In this document: in pieces, positions 56,201-64,000 of the stretch
Numbering within the stretch: position 1 is the first letter of the stretch
Layout: each line of letters starts with the position of its first letter
NCBI GenBank assembly: GCA_001599755.1
Contig: BCHX01000004.1
Coordinates: 4,402,001 to 4,466,000, forward strand
Direction of reading: 5' to 3'
DNA: 64,000 bases
Source of the DNA: Gliomastix tumulicola
Taxonomy: Eukaryota > Ascomycota > Sordariomycetes > Hypocreales > Bionectriaceae
The notes under the pieces: generated by a model
What the model saw: the letters and a program-made list of their open reading frames with translations, nothing else
Database searches by the model: none
Told to the model about the DNA's origin: nothing
Translations under genes and position numbers: made by a program

Positions 56201-58172
56201 AGGAATTCATGGGCGGCAGGGCAAATCCGTACTGCTCCAGGTGAGCATCCTCGATGTGGTCCTTCTCACCGTCCTTGACCTGGACCCAGTACACCGTACC
56301 GCTGATGCCCGTACCAATAATGGCTTCCTTATGGGGGCCGTTGTAGTCGGACGGGGTCTCCGACATACCGACGTTGAAGATGCGGTCCTTGGTGTCTGTA
56401 AAGACCTTGGCATCCTTACCGTCGTCCTGGCGGATGACACGAAGACCACCCTGCTTAGACATGCCGTAGGTCATGTAGTTGGCAGAGGCGGTGTAGAGGT
56501 TGCGATCGATCTGGTCAAAGTCCTTCTTGAGACGTGCGATGTCCATAATGGCCTCGTCCTTGAACTCAGGTCTAGGATCAGTGGCGCCGTCATTGAGGTT
56601 AATAGCGATCCACGGCTTCATAGGGAAGTTGTACACCTTGACAGGCGGCTCCTCCTTCTCTTCGATGACCACGATCTCGTCCTGGTCGGCACTCTCCCAG
56701 CTATCTGCCACGTTGCCCTGGGCGACGTCGTCCACGATCTCTCGCACGGACTCGGCGACATCGGCGGGAAGGACAGTCTCCAGGACACCCTCGTTGTCAC
56801 TGTGGTCCAGCTCGCGCTGAAGACCTTCAGCGGCAGCCTGGGCACTGCTGTGGAACTCTCCGTCAGAGTCGGCCTCGAGCATGCGATCAAGCTCCTTGGC
56901 GATTTCAGCCTGGGCCTGGTCGTGCTCTAGCCTGTCCGGGGAATCACGCGACTCCTGATCAGCCTTGGCGGCAATGTCGGAGACGGCGTCGTCGACCTCC
57001 TTGTGATGCTCAGGGACAGTGTAGTGATCATATTCGGTGGAAGTAGGTGTCGGCTTGGAGATGGAATGGTGCGAATGATGAGATTGGTGGGAGTGGAGGG
57101 AAGGCGCGCGGTTAGCGCCAGGACGGTGGAATTCGTGAGGACTTGTGACAGGGCTGTGGATGCTTCCACGGTGAGAACCCTGATACTGAGAACCATGGTG
57201 CTGAGAGCCACCAGGAGAAGGGTGATCCTTCTTAAGGATGTGGAAAGGCAGACCAGCATTGGATGAGGGAATGCCGTTGTTGCTCTGTGGCGACGACTGG
57301 GACAAGCTACCCATGAGATGCTGGTACAGAGCAGACACGTCGGCAGGGCTGGACTGCTGGGTGTGCTGGGTGTGCTGCTGCTGCTGCTGCTGCTGCTGGT
57401 GGCTAGGAGAGTAGGGGTATGACTCGGCAATCTTGGATTGCTGGTTGTCCTCCCCATACATCTTGGCCTGCTGGTATTGCTTCGCGGCGGCATACGGATC
57501 GGTTGATTGCTTGTACTGAGCGAGGATCTGAGCCTGGTCGATCTCAGGCGACTGAGGAGTGCGGTTGTTGGAATGAGGGTCGGACTCGGTCAGCATCGAC
57601 TGCTTAACCTCCTCCTGGCCCGGCTTGGGGCGATTGAGAAGGTTGAGCAAGTATGATCTCGTGTCGGGCGGCGGCGAGCCATTGCCGAAAGCGTTCGGCT
57701 GCGTAGCCGGGATCTGGGGAGACGCCTGTGACTTGTTCTCATCGGCCTCGTGGGCGCCGCGCATCAGAGCTGCGAGCAGACCAGAAGGGTCTGCAGCAGT
57801 GGGAGCGGGCTGGTGAATCTGCTGCGCGAACTGAGCAGACGGTGCGCTCGGCTCTAGCTGGTGGTGGTGGAGCTGATGATGCTGATAATCATAGCTTGAA
57901 TCGTGATGGTGGTTGATATTGTGGGTGGGAGAGTGCACCTGAAGCTGCTGATGCTGCTCCGCTCCGATCGGCTGTGATGACTGCTGCGACTGCTGCTGCT
58001 GCTGGACAGGCTGAGGCTGGGTAGCATTCTGCTGGCGCTGGCCGGCGATGCTGCTGCCCGAGCCGCTGAACTTGAGCAGATTGAGCAGGTTCGCGGTGCG
58101 ATCCGTGTTAGAGGCCATGCTGCCTGTGCCGTTGTTGACGGGCGGCGTAGGTGCCGGAGGCAGATGATCCAT
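53262..58172 (-). CDS. EDC4/Ge-1-like mRNA decapping scaffold (S. pombe Pdc1 type)
   Basis: The coding sequence is complement(join(53262..53477,53532..58172)), 1618 residues with one 54-nt intron near the 3' end, joining NMATH to KWEEQGFGEV. The N-terminal 500 residues are rich in Gln, Ser, Pro and His with several poly-Gln runs. An EDC4-type WD40 propeller occupies about 530-985 (YMTYGMSKQGGLRVIRQDDG, DDTVVVSLDKSGRVKFWDVRDL, MIVGMKQNHTLQLWDLALGKP). A basic low-complexity linker follows. The C-terminus is a long helical region (ALGAFESRVSTSLSDTLKSSL onward) ending in the conserved helical domain that in Ge-1 drives oligomerisation and P-body localisation. The protein should bridge Dcp2 and its activators in cytoplasmic P-bodies; this is inferred from the architecture. 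The start MDHLPPAPTPP at 58172 is chosen, since the upstream open frame looks like leader. Confidence 0.9.
57378..57398. repeat. CTG/CAG trinucleotide repeat encoding poly-Gln
   Basis: Seven or more CTG units on the plus strand (CAG in the message) encode the QQQQQQQ run near residue 262 of the EDC4-like protein. Confidence 0.85.
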
Positions 58173-59792
58173 GGCAGCAGCGAGTGCTGAGGATTTTTGT
58201 AGGTGCGGATGCGATGGGGCGCGTGCAGGGAAGAGAAAACAGAAATCAGGCAAAAGAGGAAGATAGCAAGCACCTGGGGAATCGGTGGCGGATAAACAAA
58301 CTCCAGAGGTGTAGGGCGAGAAACGGATGCAACCTCTGCAAGCAAGGTCTGTCCCTGTCGAATGAGAGGCCTTGTGCGCCGGTCGGTCAATGAGTCGCAA
58401 CGTGGACTGCAAAGCCGTTTGACGCGTGGGAGGGGGGGAGAGGGAGAGAGGGCGAGGTTGAGGTTGAGCAATTGGCCGGCAGAGGAGAGAAGAAAAAAAA
58501 GAGTCGGAGCTTGGAGGCGGGAATCAGCGAGGTTGGGTTTCGGATTGGAGGAGAAAGTGGGCGGCCACTCACTAGAGTCACTATCACAGCGCGGGTAGCG
58601 GGTCCGGCGCAAGACACGTACCGCTAAAAAAGAACCCGGACGAGTGCTGCAGTGAATCAGGATTGGCTGCCAATTGGCAATTGACACCCAGGCGAAGCAC
58701 TCGAGGCCCGTGGCAGCCCAACCGAGCACTCCCAAGCACTCAGAGTGGAGATGCAGTGAGTGAGGTGGCGCTCTGGGAGCCAGTCATGGGCGCCCAGTGG
58801 GTCACGTTGCCGTTGGAGCTTGGTTGCAACGATGCGGCAGGCGTGGATGTGTGTGCTCGGGTGACGGGGGATTATTGGGTGTGGGAGGAGGGTTCAATGC
58901 GGCGTGGTGGTGATGACGATTCGACGCATTGAGTGTTGAAGGTGTAGGTCGAGTAAATGTAGAGTGCGAACACAGATTCACTCCATCATCAACTTTTTGA
59001 CAGTGGGTCCGATTAGGCAGGCGGTGAGAGCCTATCGCTGGCAGCAGTCGCTCCGCAAAATTAAATGGGTCTTACTGCCGCCTCGTCACTCCAAGGACAA
59101 GTGGTCGACACAATACTTGAGCCATAGGACCATATATTCTGGGTGTGTACATGGCTCAAAGTTTTCTTCCACCACTTGACGGAATATTTCACCCTCTCCT
59201 CGGTGACTAATCGCCGTCGCCTCGTCACTGGCAGTCTTCGATCCGAACCGCCACTACCAATCCATCCCCTCCGTCACCACGCATCAACCCACACGTCGCC
59301 CTGCCTTACCGTCCCTCAACGGGCAGACCACATTGCTCTATCGGCAGCCCTCCCGCTCGTGCAACTTCCACCTCGCCTGCGACCCTCGGCGCTGCACCTC
59401 GAACGAGCCTCAACGCCCCTCCCTGCCCTGCCCTGCCAGTCGCGGCGAACGAACCAGTCCCCTGCCTGTCGTTTATTCTTGTTTCCGCCATGCGAAACGG
59501 ACACTGAACTCGTCTGATTTCTCACCACATTGCGGATACTTCCCGGGCCAAGGAATCACGCTCGCATTTGCTTTTATCGCCCACCTCCGACCCTCGTTAC
59601 TCTTTTTTCTCTTTCGCTCGCTCGTACGTCTAGCGTCGTCTTACGTCGCATAAGCCGAGAAAATGTTCTGTCTACGAAGGTAAGCAAGCAATCCCGTCAT
59701 ACGGCATATAATCCCCCATCCTCCCCCCTCACCTCACCTCACCTCACCAATCCCACCTCACACTTGTCCCTCGACCTCTCCCTACATCAAAA
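58173..59792. promoter_or_regulatory. Divergent intergenic region between the EDC4-like gene and a small membrane-protein gene
   Basis: About 1.6 kb holds both promoters. At 58662-58677 two ATTGG words and one CCAAT word overlap in a short partly palindromic stretch, a likely CCAAT-box cluster for the CBF/HAP complex, about 490 bp upstream of the EDC4-like start. A CT-rich segment with CTCAC repeats precedes the plus-strand gene (59725-59765). Open frames here show no recognisable product. Confidence 0.5.
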
Positions 59793-60302
59793 ATGCCACC
59801 GCGACGAGAACGCACGAGGAGGAGGACAGAGGAGGAGGAAGAATACGACGAGCAGCTAACAACGTACCGCAGCTGGCTCCCGCTCCTCTTCATCCCGACC
59901 AACGCCTCCCCCGCCTTCATCTTCCTCTTCTTCGTCTGCACATACTTCCTCAACCGGCCGTGCGTCTACTGCTCCATCCTCCTGCTCATCCTCTTCTGCA
60001 CGTCGTGCAACTGGGCCGACCGGTGCTTCTTCGACTTCAGCTCCGACTGGTTCCGGCCGCGCCCGCCAGTCGCGCACCACGCGCACCACGCGCATCACGA
60101 CGACTACTCCTCGATAGACGAGTTCAATAGCACGCTGGTCGACATGTTCAATACGACGGCCAAGGCGCTGGCGGGCGCTGCCGCGGGCGAGATGCAGTCC
60201 CGGACGGAGGAGTGGACGGGGCTGGGCGTGGGCTGGCTTCGAAGCCTACTGGGGAAGAGGGAGTGGTCGGTGGACTGCCTGGATCTGAAGATCAGGTTGT
60301 GA
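59793..60302 (+). CDS. Small two-span membrane protein of unknown function
   Basis: This intronless frame encodes 169 residues. A basic then acidic N-terminus (MPPRRERTRRRTEEEEEYDEQ) precedes a hydrophobic block at about 28-72, read as two membrane spans around a short turn (PAFIFLFFVCTYFLNRP and VYCSILLLILFCTSC). An aromatic segment and a His-rich stretch (AHHAHHAHHDD) follow, and then an amphipathic tail. Codon usage favours C and G at third positions, unlike random frames here. The ATG at 59793 is preceded by AAAA, a fair fungal start context. I do not recognise the family. A possible upstream leader exon with a GTAAGC donor at about 59680 could mean a 5'UTR intron. Confidence 0.72.
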   Translation: MPPRRERTRRRTEEEEEYDEQLTTYRSWLPLLFIPTNASPAFIFLFFVCTYFLNRPCVYCSILLLILFCTSCNWADRCFFDFSSDWFRPRPPVAHHAHHAHHDDYSSIDEFNSTLVDMFNTTAKALAGAAAGEMQSRTEEWTGLGVGWLRSLLGKREWSVDCLDLKIRL

Positions 60303-60585
60303 GGTGCTATTTACGAGCCGATGATACCAGGGTGGATTGTACGAGTTATATGACCAGATACGAAGCTACAATCAGTCGAACCTGTCATGGATGAGGCGTC
60401 GACAGCGAGCTGCAAAGTATATACATAATCACGAGCGTTCTTCAATACATGCCCAAGACGGCAATTACACTGTGTCTCTTTGGTCGGAAACTCGTGTTCG
60501 AATTATTCGTAATATCTCGGTCAATCTAAATACATGCTTTGATAACAAACAGGAAAGGCCAAACTAGGTATATGCCACTCATCCA

Positions 60586-63500
60586 TCACAGCTCCTCCGT
60601 CTCGTTGACGTCCTCGGCCTCTATGGCAACTTCCACAGCAGGCTCAACGACTTCCTCCACCGCCTCAAAGGACTGCTCAAGAGGCTCTGCCTCGAGCTCT
60701 TCAAACAGCTGCTCCTCGACCAGCTCCTCCTCCGTAGCCGCCTCTTCGGCAACCTGTTCGTCAACAAGCTGCTCTTCAAGAACCGACTCCTTGATGATCT
60801 CCTCAGCCTCAGTGTCAGGCTCGGCCTCAGCCTCAACAACGGCTGTCTCGACAATCTTGGCAGTCTGCGTCTCAGTCACCGTGGCCGTCTCAAAGACCTT
60901 CTCAGTGACAGTCTCAAAAACCCTGACGATCCTCTCCGACACTACCGTCTCAGGCTCGGGCACAGCAGCCTCGGCGACCTCAGAGGAGCACGGCTCCGTC
61001 GCCTGGCTTTCCTGCGAGGACGCGGACTCAGACTGGACGGAAGACGGCGAGGGTGATGGGGTCTCCTCAAGCACAAGGTCCTCGACAGAATAAGACGCAG
61101 CGGACGAAGATGATGACGACGACGACGACGACGACGATGACGGAGGCTCTTCCTGAGGTACGACCTCAACAGAAGGAGCCGAAGCGGCTGCCAAAGTTGG
61201 GCTCGAAGCCACAGCCGTAGAAGGAGATACCACAGAAGCAACATCCTCCATAACTCTCGTCCAAGCCTCCCTCTCCGTCACCGTGACAGTAGGAACCTCA
61301 ACGTTCCTAACTCCCATCTGAAAAGTGGCCCCCTCCTGTGCAGTGCCACCTGTCAGACCACCGCCGCGGAGCGCAAGCACAAGAACCAGCGCGCTCATGG
61401 CGACAATGGCCACGTTGCGCCGATCCTGCATCGCGACGCGGAAAGCGGCGAGGAGCAGCTCGCCCAGAGACTCATTACGACGCTGGGGAGATGCGTTCCG
61501 GCGCTCCTCGCGGCGGGCGTAGGCCTCTGCGGATGGGCTTGGGGGCGACTGATGATGGCGATTGTGATGATGAGGGTGTTGGTGCTGCATGTACTCGGCG
61601 GAGGAGTCCTGGTGCTGGTGGCGGGTGGACGTCTGTTCCTGGTGTGTGGGAGGTGTGTGTCCGTAGATCTCCCTCAGGCGTTCCTCGTCCCTGATCCGAC
61701 GCTCTTCGTCGAGCGTCATGGTGGAAACGGTGCCTGTAGGCGGGGAGGCATGCTCGTGATGGCGGAGGTGACTCTCACGGTGGCTCTCACGGTGACGGCT
61801 CTCACGGTGACGGCTCTCCCTGTGTAGGCTCTCCCTGTGCAAGCTCTCCCGGGGGCTCTCCACGACGCGATGAAGACTCTCCCTAGGACTCTCGAGCACA
61901 CGCGCGTTAACCGGAGGCGAAGACGGCATCTCGCTCCGCTCAAGCACCTCTTCCTCCCTCGCCAAGTACGAGGCATCATCTTGTCCTTCCTCCTCCTCCT
62001 CCTCCTCCTCTTCCTCCTCCTCGGCCACGACCATCGGCTGTGCCACAAGCGCCTTCTCCTGCTCCGCCGCCAGCCTCCCCAGCTCCTCCTGGACACCGCC
62101 CTCGAGCAGTGGCTCCAGCTCGACGTCCACCCTCTCCATCTCCTTCCAGCACGCCTCCCACGCGCCGGCCTTCATCAGCCCGTTGCTCGCGTACACCTTG
62201 ACGCGGAAGATGCGGCCCGTCCCGAGAGAATCCTCCACGCGAATGTCGGAGCGGCACGTCGCGCACCAGTGCGTCTTGCCATCCGTGAAGCCCGCGCTGG
62301 CACGCTGTGAACGCCGTCGTTCAGCGGCCTGCTCGTCCTCGCTGTCCTCTTCTTCTCCTTCCTCCTCCTCCTCGATGATCGTCATCTCATTCGACGGGCC
62401 GAGGTAGTGTCCGCATTCGAGGATACGCGCGCGACGACGCAGAGGCAGCTCCAGCGCCTCGAGCAGCCGCTCCTCGAGAACCTCAAAGTCGTTCTGAGGA
62501 TGCGGCAGCAGGATCCCGCGCTCGCAGACCGTATCACCGAGCCGGTCCTGCAGCGCACGCCACGCCGAGCGTAACCCTTTACCCTCGGGCGACAGCTCCT
62601 CCGTCGTCGCGGCCTCGAGGACGCCCGCCCACGCCCAGCGGAGCGGCAGCAGCGTCGCATGCAGCAAGACGAGCGGCGGCGTGGCCCTCTTAAAGCGCGG
62701 CGGCGTCTTCTTGGGCGAGTACTGTGCTGACACACTGGGTGATCCAAGACGCGAGACCGTCGGGAGAGGTGTCCGTCTACGGCTGGATCTGGGCGATCCG
62801 ATGACCGACGGGGGCGGCGAGGACATTTGAAGCGCCTTGACGGATGAGGGTGAGCGGAAGGCCGGTCTGGGTGTCCCCCTCACCGTCGGGATGAAGTCTT
62901 CCTGCTCGTCATCATCATCCGCGTAGTCATCGAGACGGGAGAAGTCAGAGATGCGCGGCGCCCGCATGCGTTGCGTCACCGAAGACTCCATCTTCCGCTG
63001 GTGCTGGTGGTCCGACTCGGACACGGAGCCAACAGAGCTGCGCGGACTGTGGTCGCTGAAGACATCGTCCTCGTTCTCGTGGTGGGAGCTGCTCTCTGCC
63101 TCGTCTGCGGCGGGAGGCACTGGCTCTTCATCCTCGACGGACATGAGGGGCTCGTCTGCCTCGTGGACGTCGGAGTGGCGGGGGCTTGATGTCCTTGAGG
63201 GCTGTTCTTCTTCCTCTTCAGCGGGGAGAGTGGGTGTCTGAGGCTCGTCGGCGACAGACTCGTGGGCATCCGAGGGACGAGCGCTGGCCGTCCTTGAGTT
63301 GGAGACGAAGCTCTGCTCTTCCTCGACTGTAGATTCGTGGGCGTCGGAGGGCCGGGCACTGGATACCTTCGACTCGGACACGAAGCTCTGATCCTCAGCT
63401 GTAGCCTCGTGGACGTCGGAGGGTCTAGCGCTAGATACCCCCGACTCGGATATGTAGCTCTGTTCCTCGGCCTCATGAGCGTTAGAGTGCCGGGCACTAG

Positions 63501-64000
63501 ACACCCTCGAGTCAGAGACAAAGCTCTCCTCGGCAACAGACTCATGAACATCCGAAGGCCGGGCGCTGGACATTCTGGACCCGGACACGAAGCTCGCGTC
63601 ATCTGCGAGGGACTCGGCATCCTTAGCATGCTTTCCCCGGTCCTGGTTGATCTGTGCGACGATGTCCCTCGCCGCAGCGTGGATCAGGGCCTCGGTTCTG
63701 CCGGATGCCCGTCGGCTCAGATGAGAGCCGTTCGACACGGCAGATTCCCGTCTGGACTCCTCCTGGGCGTCGTCCTGCTCGAGCATGCTCTCCCCCTCGT
63801 CGTCATACTGGCTGCCGAGGTCGGTCCTCTCGACTGTGCCACTAGAGTTCCGGCTGACAGCTGACATGGCGGACTCACGGCGAGAGTGCGAGGCTTGGGT
63901 GTCTGTCTCTTCCTCGACACTGTTGAAGCTGGCTTCATGATCCAGCACCGAGTCATCCTCGTACGTCCGTCGAGACCCGTCACTCCGGTCAGAGACATCC
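60586..64000 (-). CDS. Long repeat-rich single-span fungal protein, 5' end beyond the right edge
   Basis: The frame is open from the right edge (64000) to a TGA at 60586, about 1138 residues, without a clear initiator, so the N-terminus is missing. About six copies of a 22-25 residue Ser-rich repeat (SFVSxSRVSSARPSDxHE) come first, then a polar region. A better-conserved block runs from TPPRFKRATPPLVLLHATLLPLRW through KTHWCATCRSDIRVEDSLGTGRIFRVKVYASNG, read in parts, with a CxxC pair. Then come a poly-Glu run, an RESLHRES-type Arg/His repeat, one membrane span (NVAIVAMSALVLVLALRGGG), poly-Ser, and a strongly acidic tail. The arrangement suggests a tail-anchored-like membrane protein. Similar fungal proteins are sometimes labelled pathway-specific nitrogen regulator, by my recollection, but nothing here supports that function. 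Confidence 0.85.
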   Translation of the reverse strand, partial: DVSDRSDGSRRTYEDDSVLDHEASFNSVEEETDTQASHSRRESAMSAVSRNSSGTVERTDLGSQYDDEGESMLEQDDAQEESRRESAVSNGSHLSRRASGRTEALIHAAARDIVAQINQDRGKHAKDAESLADDASFVSGSRMSSARPSDVHESVAEESFVSDSRVSSARHSNAHEAEEQSYISESGVSSARPSDVHEATAEDQSFVSESKVSSARPSDAHESTVEEEQSFVSNSRTASARPSDAHESVADEPQTPTLPAEEEEEQPSRTSSPRHSDVHEADEPLMSVEDEEPVPPAADEAESSSHHENEDDVFSDHSPRSSVGSVSESDHQHQRKMESSVTQRMRAPRISDFSRLDDYADDDDEQEDFIPTVRGTPRPAFRSPSSVKALQMSSPPPSVIGSPRSSRRRTPLPTVSRLGSPSVSAQYSPKKTPPRFKRATPPLVLLHATLLPLRWAWAGVLEAATTEELSPEGKGLRSAWRALQDRLGDTVCERGILLPHPQNDFEVLEERLLEALELPLRRRARILECGHYLGPSNEMTIIEEEEEGEEEDSEDEQAAERRRSQRASAGFTDGKTHWCATCRSDIRVEDSLGTGRIFRVKVYASNGLMKAGAWEACWKEMERVDVELEPLLEGGVQEELGRLAAEQEKALVAQPMVVAEEEEEEEEEEEEGQDDASYLAREEEVLERSEMPSSPPVNARVLESPRESLHRVVESPRESLHRESLHRESRHRESRHRESHRESHLRHHEHASPPTGTVSTMTLDEERRIRDEERLREIYGHTPPTHQEQTSTRHQHQDSSAEYMQHQHPHHHNRHHQSPPSPSAEAYARREERRNASPQRRNESLGELLLAAFRVAMQDRRNVAIVAMSALVLVLALRGGGLTGGTAQEGATFQMGVRNVEVPTVTVTEREAWTRVMEDVASVVSPSTAVASSPTLAAASAPSVEVVPQEEPPSSSSSSSSSSSSSAASYSVEDLVLEETPSPSPSSVQSESASSQESQATEPCSSEVAEAAVPEPETVVSERIVRVFETVTEKVFETATVTETQTAKIVETAVVEAEAEPDTEAEEIIKESVLEEQLVDEQVAEEAATEEELVEEQLFEELEAEPLEQSFEAVEEVVEPAVEVAIEAEDVNETEEL
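61785..61880 (-). repeat. Short tandem coding repeat RESLHRES / RESRHRES
   Basis: Alternating 12- to 15-bp units encode repeated HRES motifs, preceded by two VLESPRESLHR-type units, just before the membrane span of the right-edge protein. Confidence 0.8.
61985..62030 (-). repeat. GAG/GAA repeat encoding poly-Glu
   Basis: About twelve consecutive Glu codons (CTC/TTC triplets on the plus strand) encode EEEEEEEEEEEE in the right-edge protein. Confidence 0.85.
63150..63600 (-). repeat. Tandem coding repeat, about six units of 66-75 bp
   Basis: Within the right-edge protein, successive units encode SFVSGSRMSSARPSDVHE, SFVSDSRVSSARHSNAHE, SYISESGVSSARPSDVHE, SFVSESKVSSARPSDAHE, SFVSNSRTASARPSDAHE and a more diverged RTSSPRHSDVHE. 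Unit spacing varies by a few acidic codons. Confidence 0.9.

Noticed and set aside
57854..58735. Minus-strand frame of 293 codons at the EDC4-like 5' end
   Set aside because: It is a frame-shifted reading of the Gln/His-rich N-terminus and leader of the EDC4-like gene.
59143..59653. Overlapping plus-strand frames before the small membrane-protein gene
   Set aside because: They share no frame with that gene, have no recognisable product and sit in the promoter region.
60539..61093. Plus-strand Ser/Thr-rich frame of 184 codons
   Set aside because: It is antisense to the acidic tail of the right-edge protein; the Ser-rich look comes from complementing Glu/Asp-rich codons.

Overview
The window is nuclear DNA of a filamentous ascomycete (Pezizomycotina, most likely a Sordariomycete). 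Short introns of about 45-170 nt with GT..AG ends and CTAAC-like branch sites, moderately GC-rich coding sequence with C/G-ending codons, and protein families such as fungal Vnx1, Mnn4/LicD-like, DUF1989 and a fungal EDC4 homologue all point there. I see no operons, CRISPR arrays, insertion sequences, transposon remnants or obvious RIP-type AT-rich blocks. Genes are independent units on both strands, separated by 0.2-5.7 kb. Exons were assembled by joining reading frames at GT/AG sites; the frame sums check for every spliced gene.

Left part (1-17.2 kb): the start of a secreted or membrane protein running off the left edge (-); a ThrE/Prm10-like membrane protein (-); vps11 with seven coding exons (+); a Pof1-like nicotinamide-nucleotide adenylyltransferase (+); a Sok1/TCP11-domain protein (-); and a rhodanese plus tyrosine phosphatase of the Pyp1/Pyp2 type (-). 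Then comes 5.7 kb with no supportable gene.

Middle (22.9-42.8 kb): ribosomal protein uS8/Rps22 with a 5'UTR intron (-); a DUF1989 protein (+); proteasome ATPase Rpt6 (-); a Vnx1-like vacuolar cation/H+ antiporter (+); a monocarboxylate-type MFS gene interrupted by an in-frame TAG (+); a U3 snoRNA gene with a spliceosomal intron (-); a GNAT acetyltransferase (-); a disordered fungal protein (-) divergent from single-exon mlh3 (+); and a secreted or lumenal LicD/Mnn4-like protein (-).

Right part (44-64 kb): a 1692-residue GHKL-ATPase protein with a NOV_C/DUF3883-like C-terminus (-); a PAP2_3-type membrane phosphatase or transferase (-); an EDC4-like decapping scaffold (-); a small two-span membrane protein (+); and a long repeat-rich single-span protein running off the right edge (-).

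The genes do not form one pathway. Most are housekeeping: endosome/vacuole tethering, the proteasome, the ribosome and its processing RNA, mRNA decapping and mismatch repair. The most notable items are the intron-containing U3 gene, which no protein-coding scan would report, the broken or cryptically spliced MFS gene, the sacsin/NO VEIN-like protein, and the eroded ATPase motif in Mlh3.
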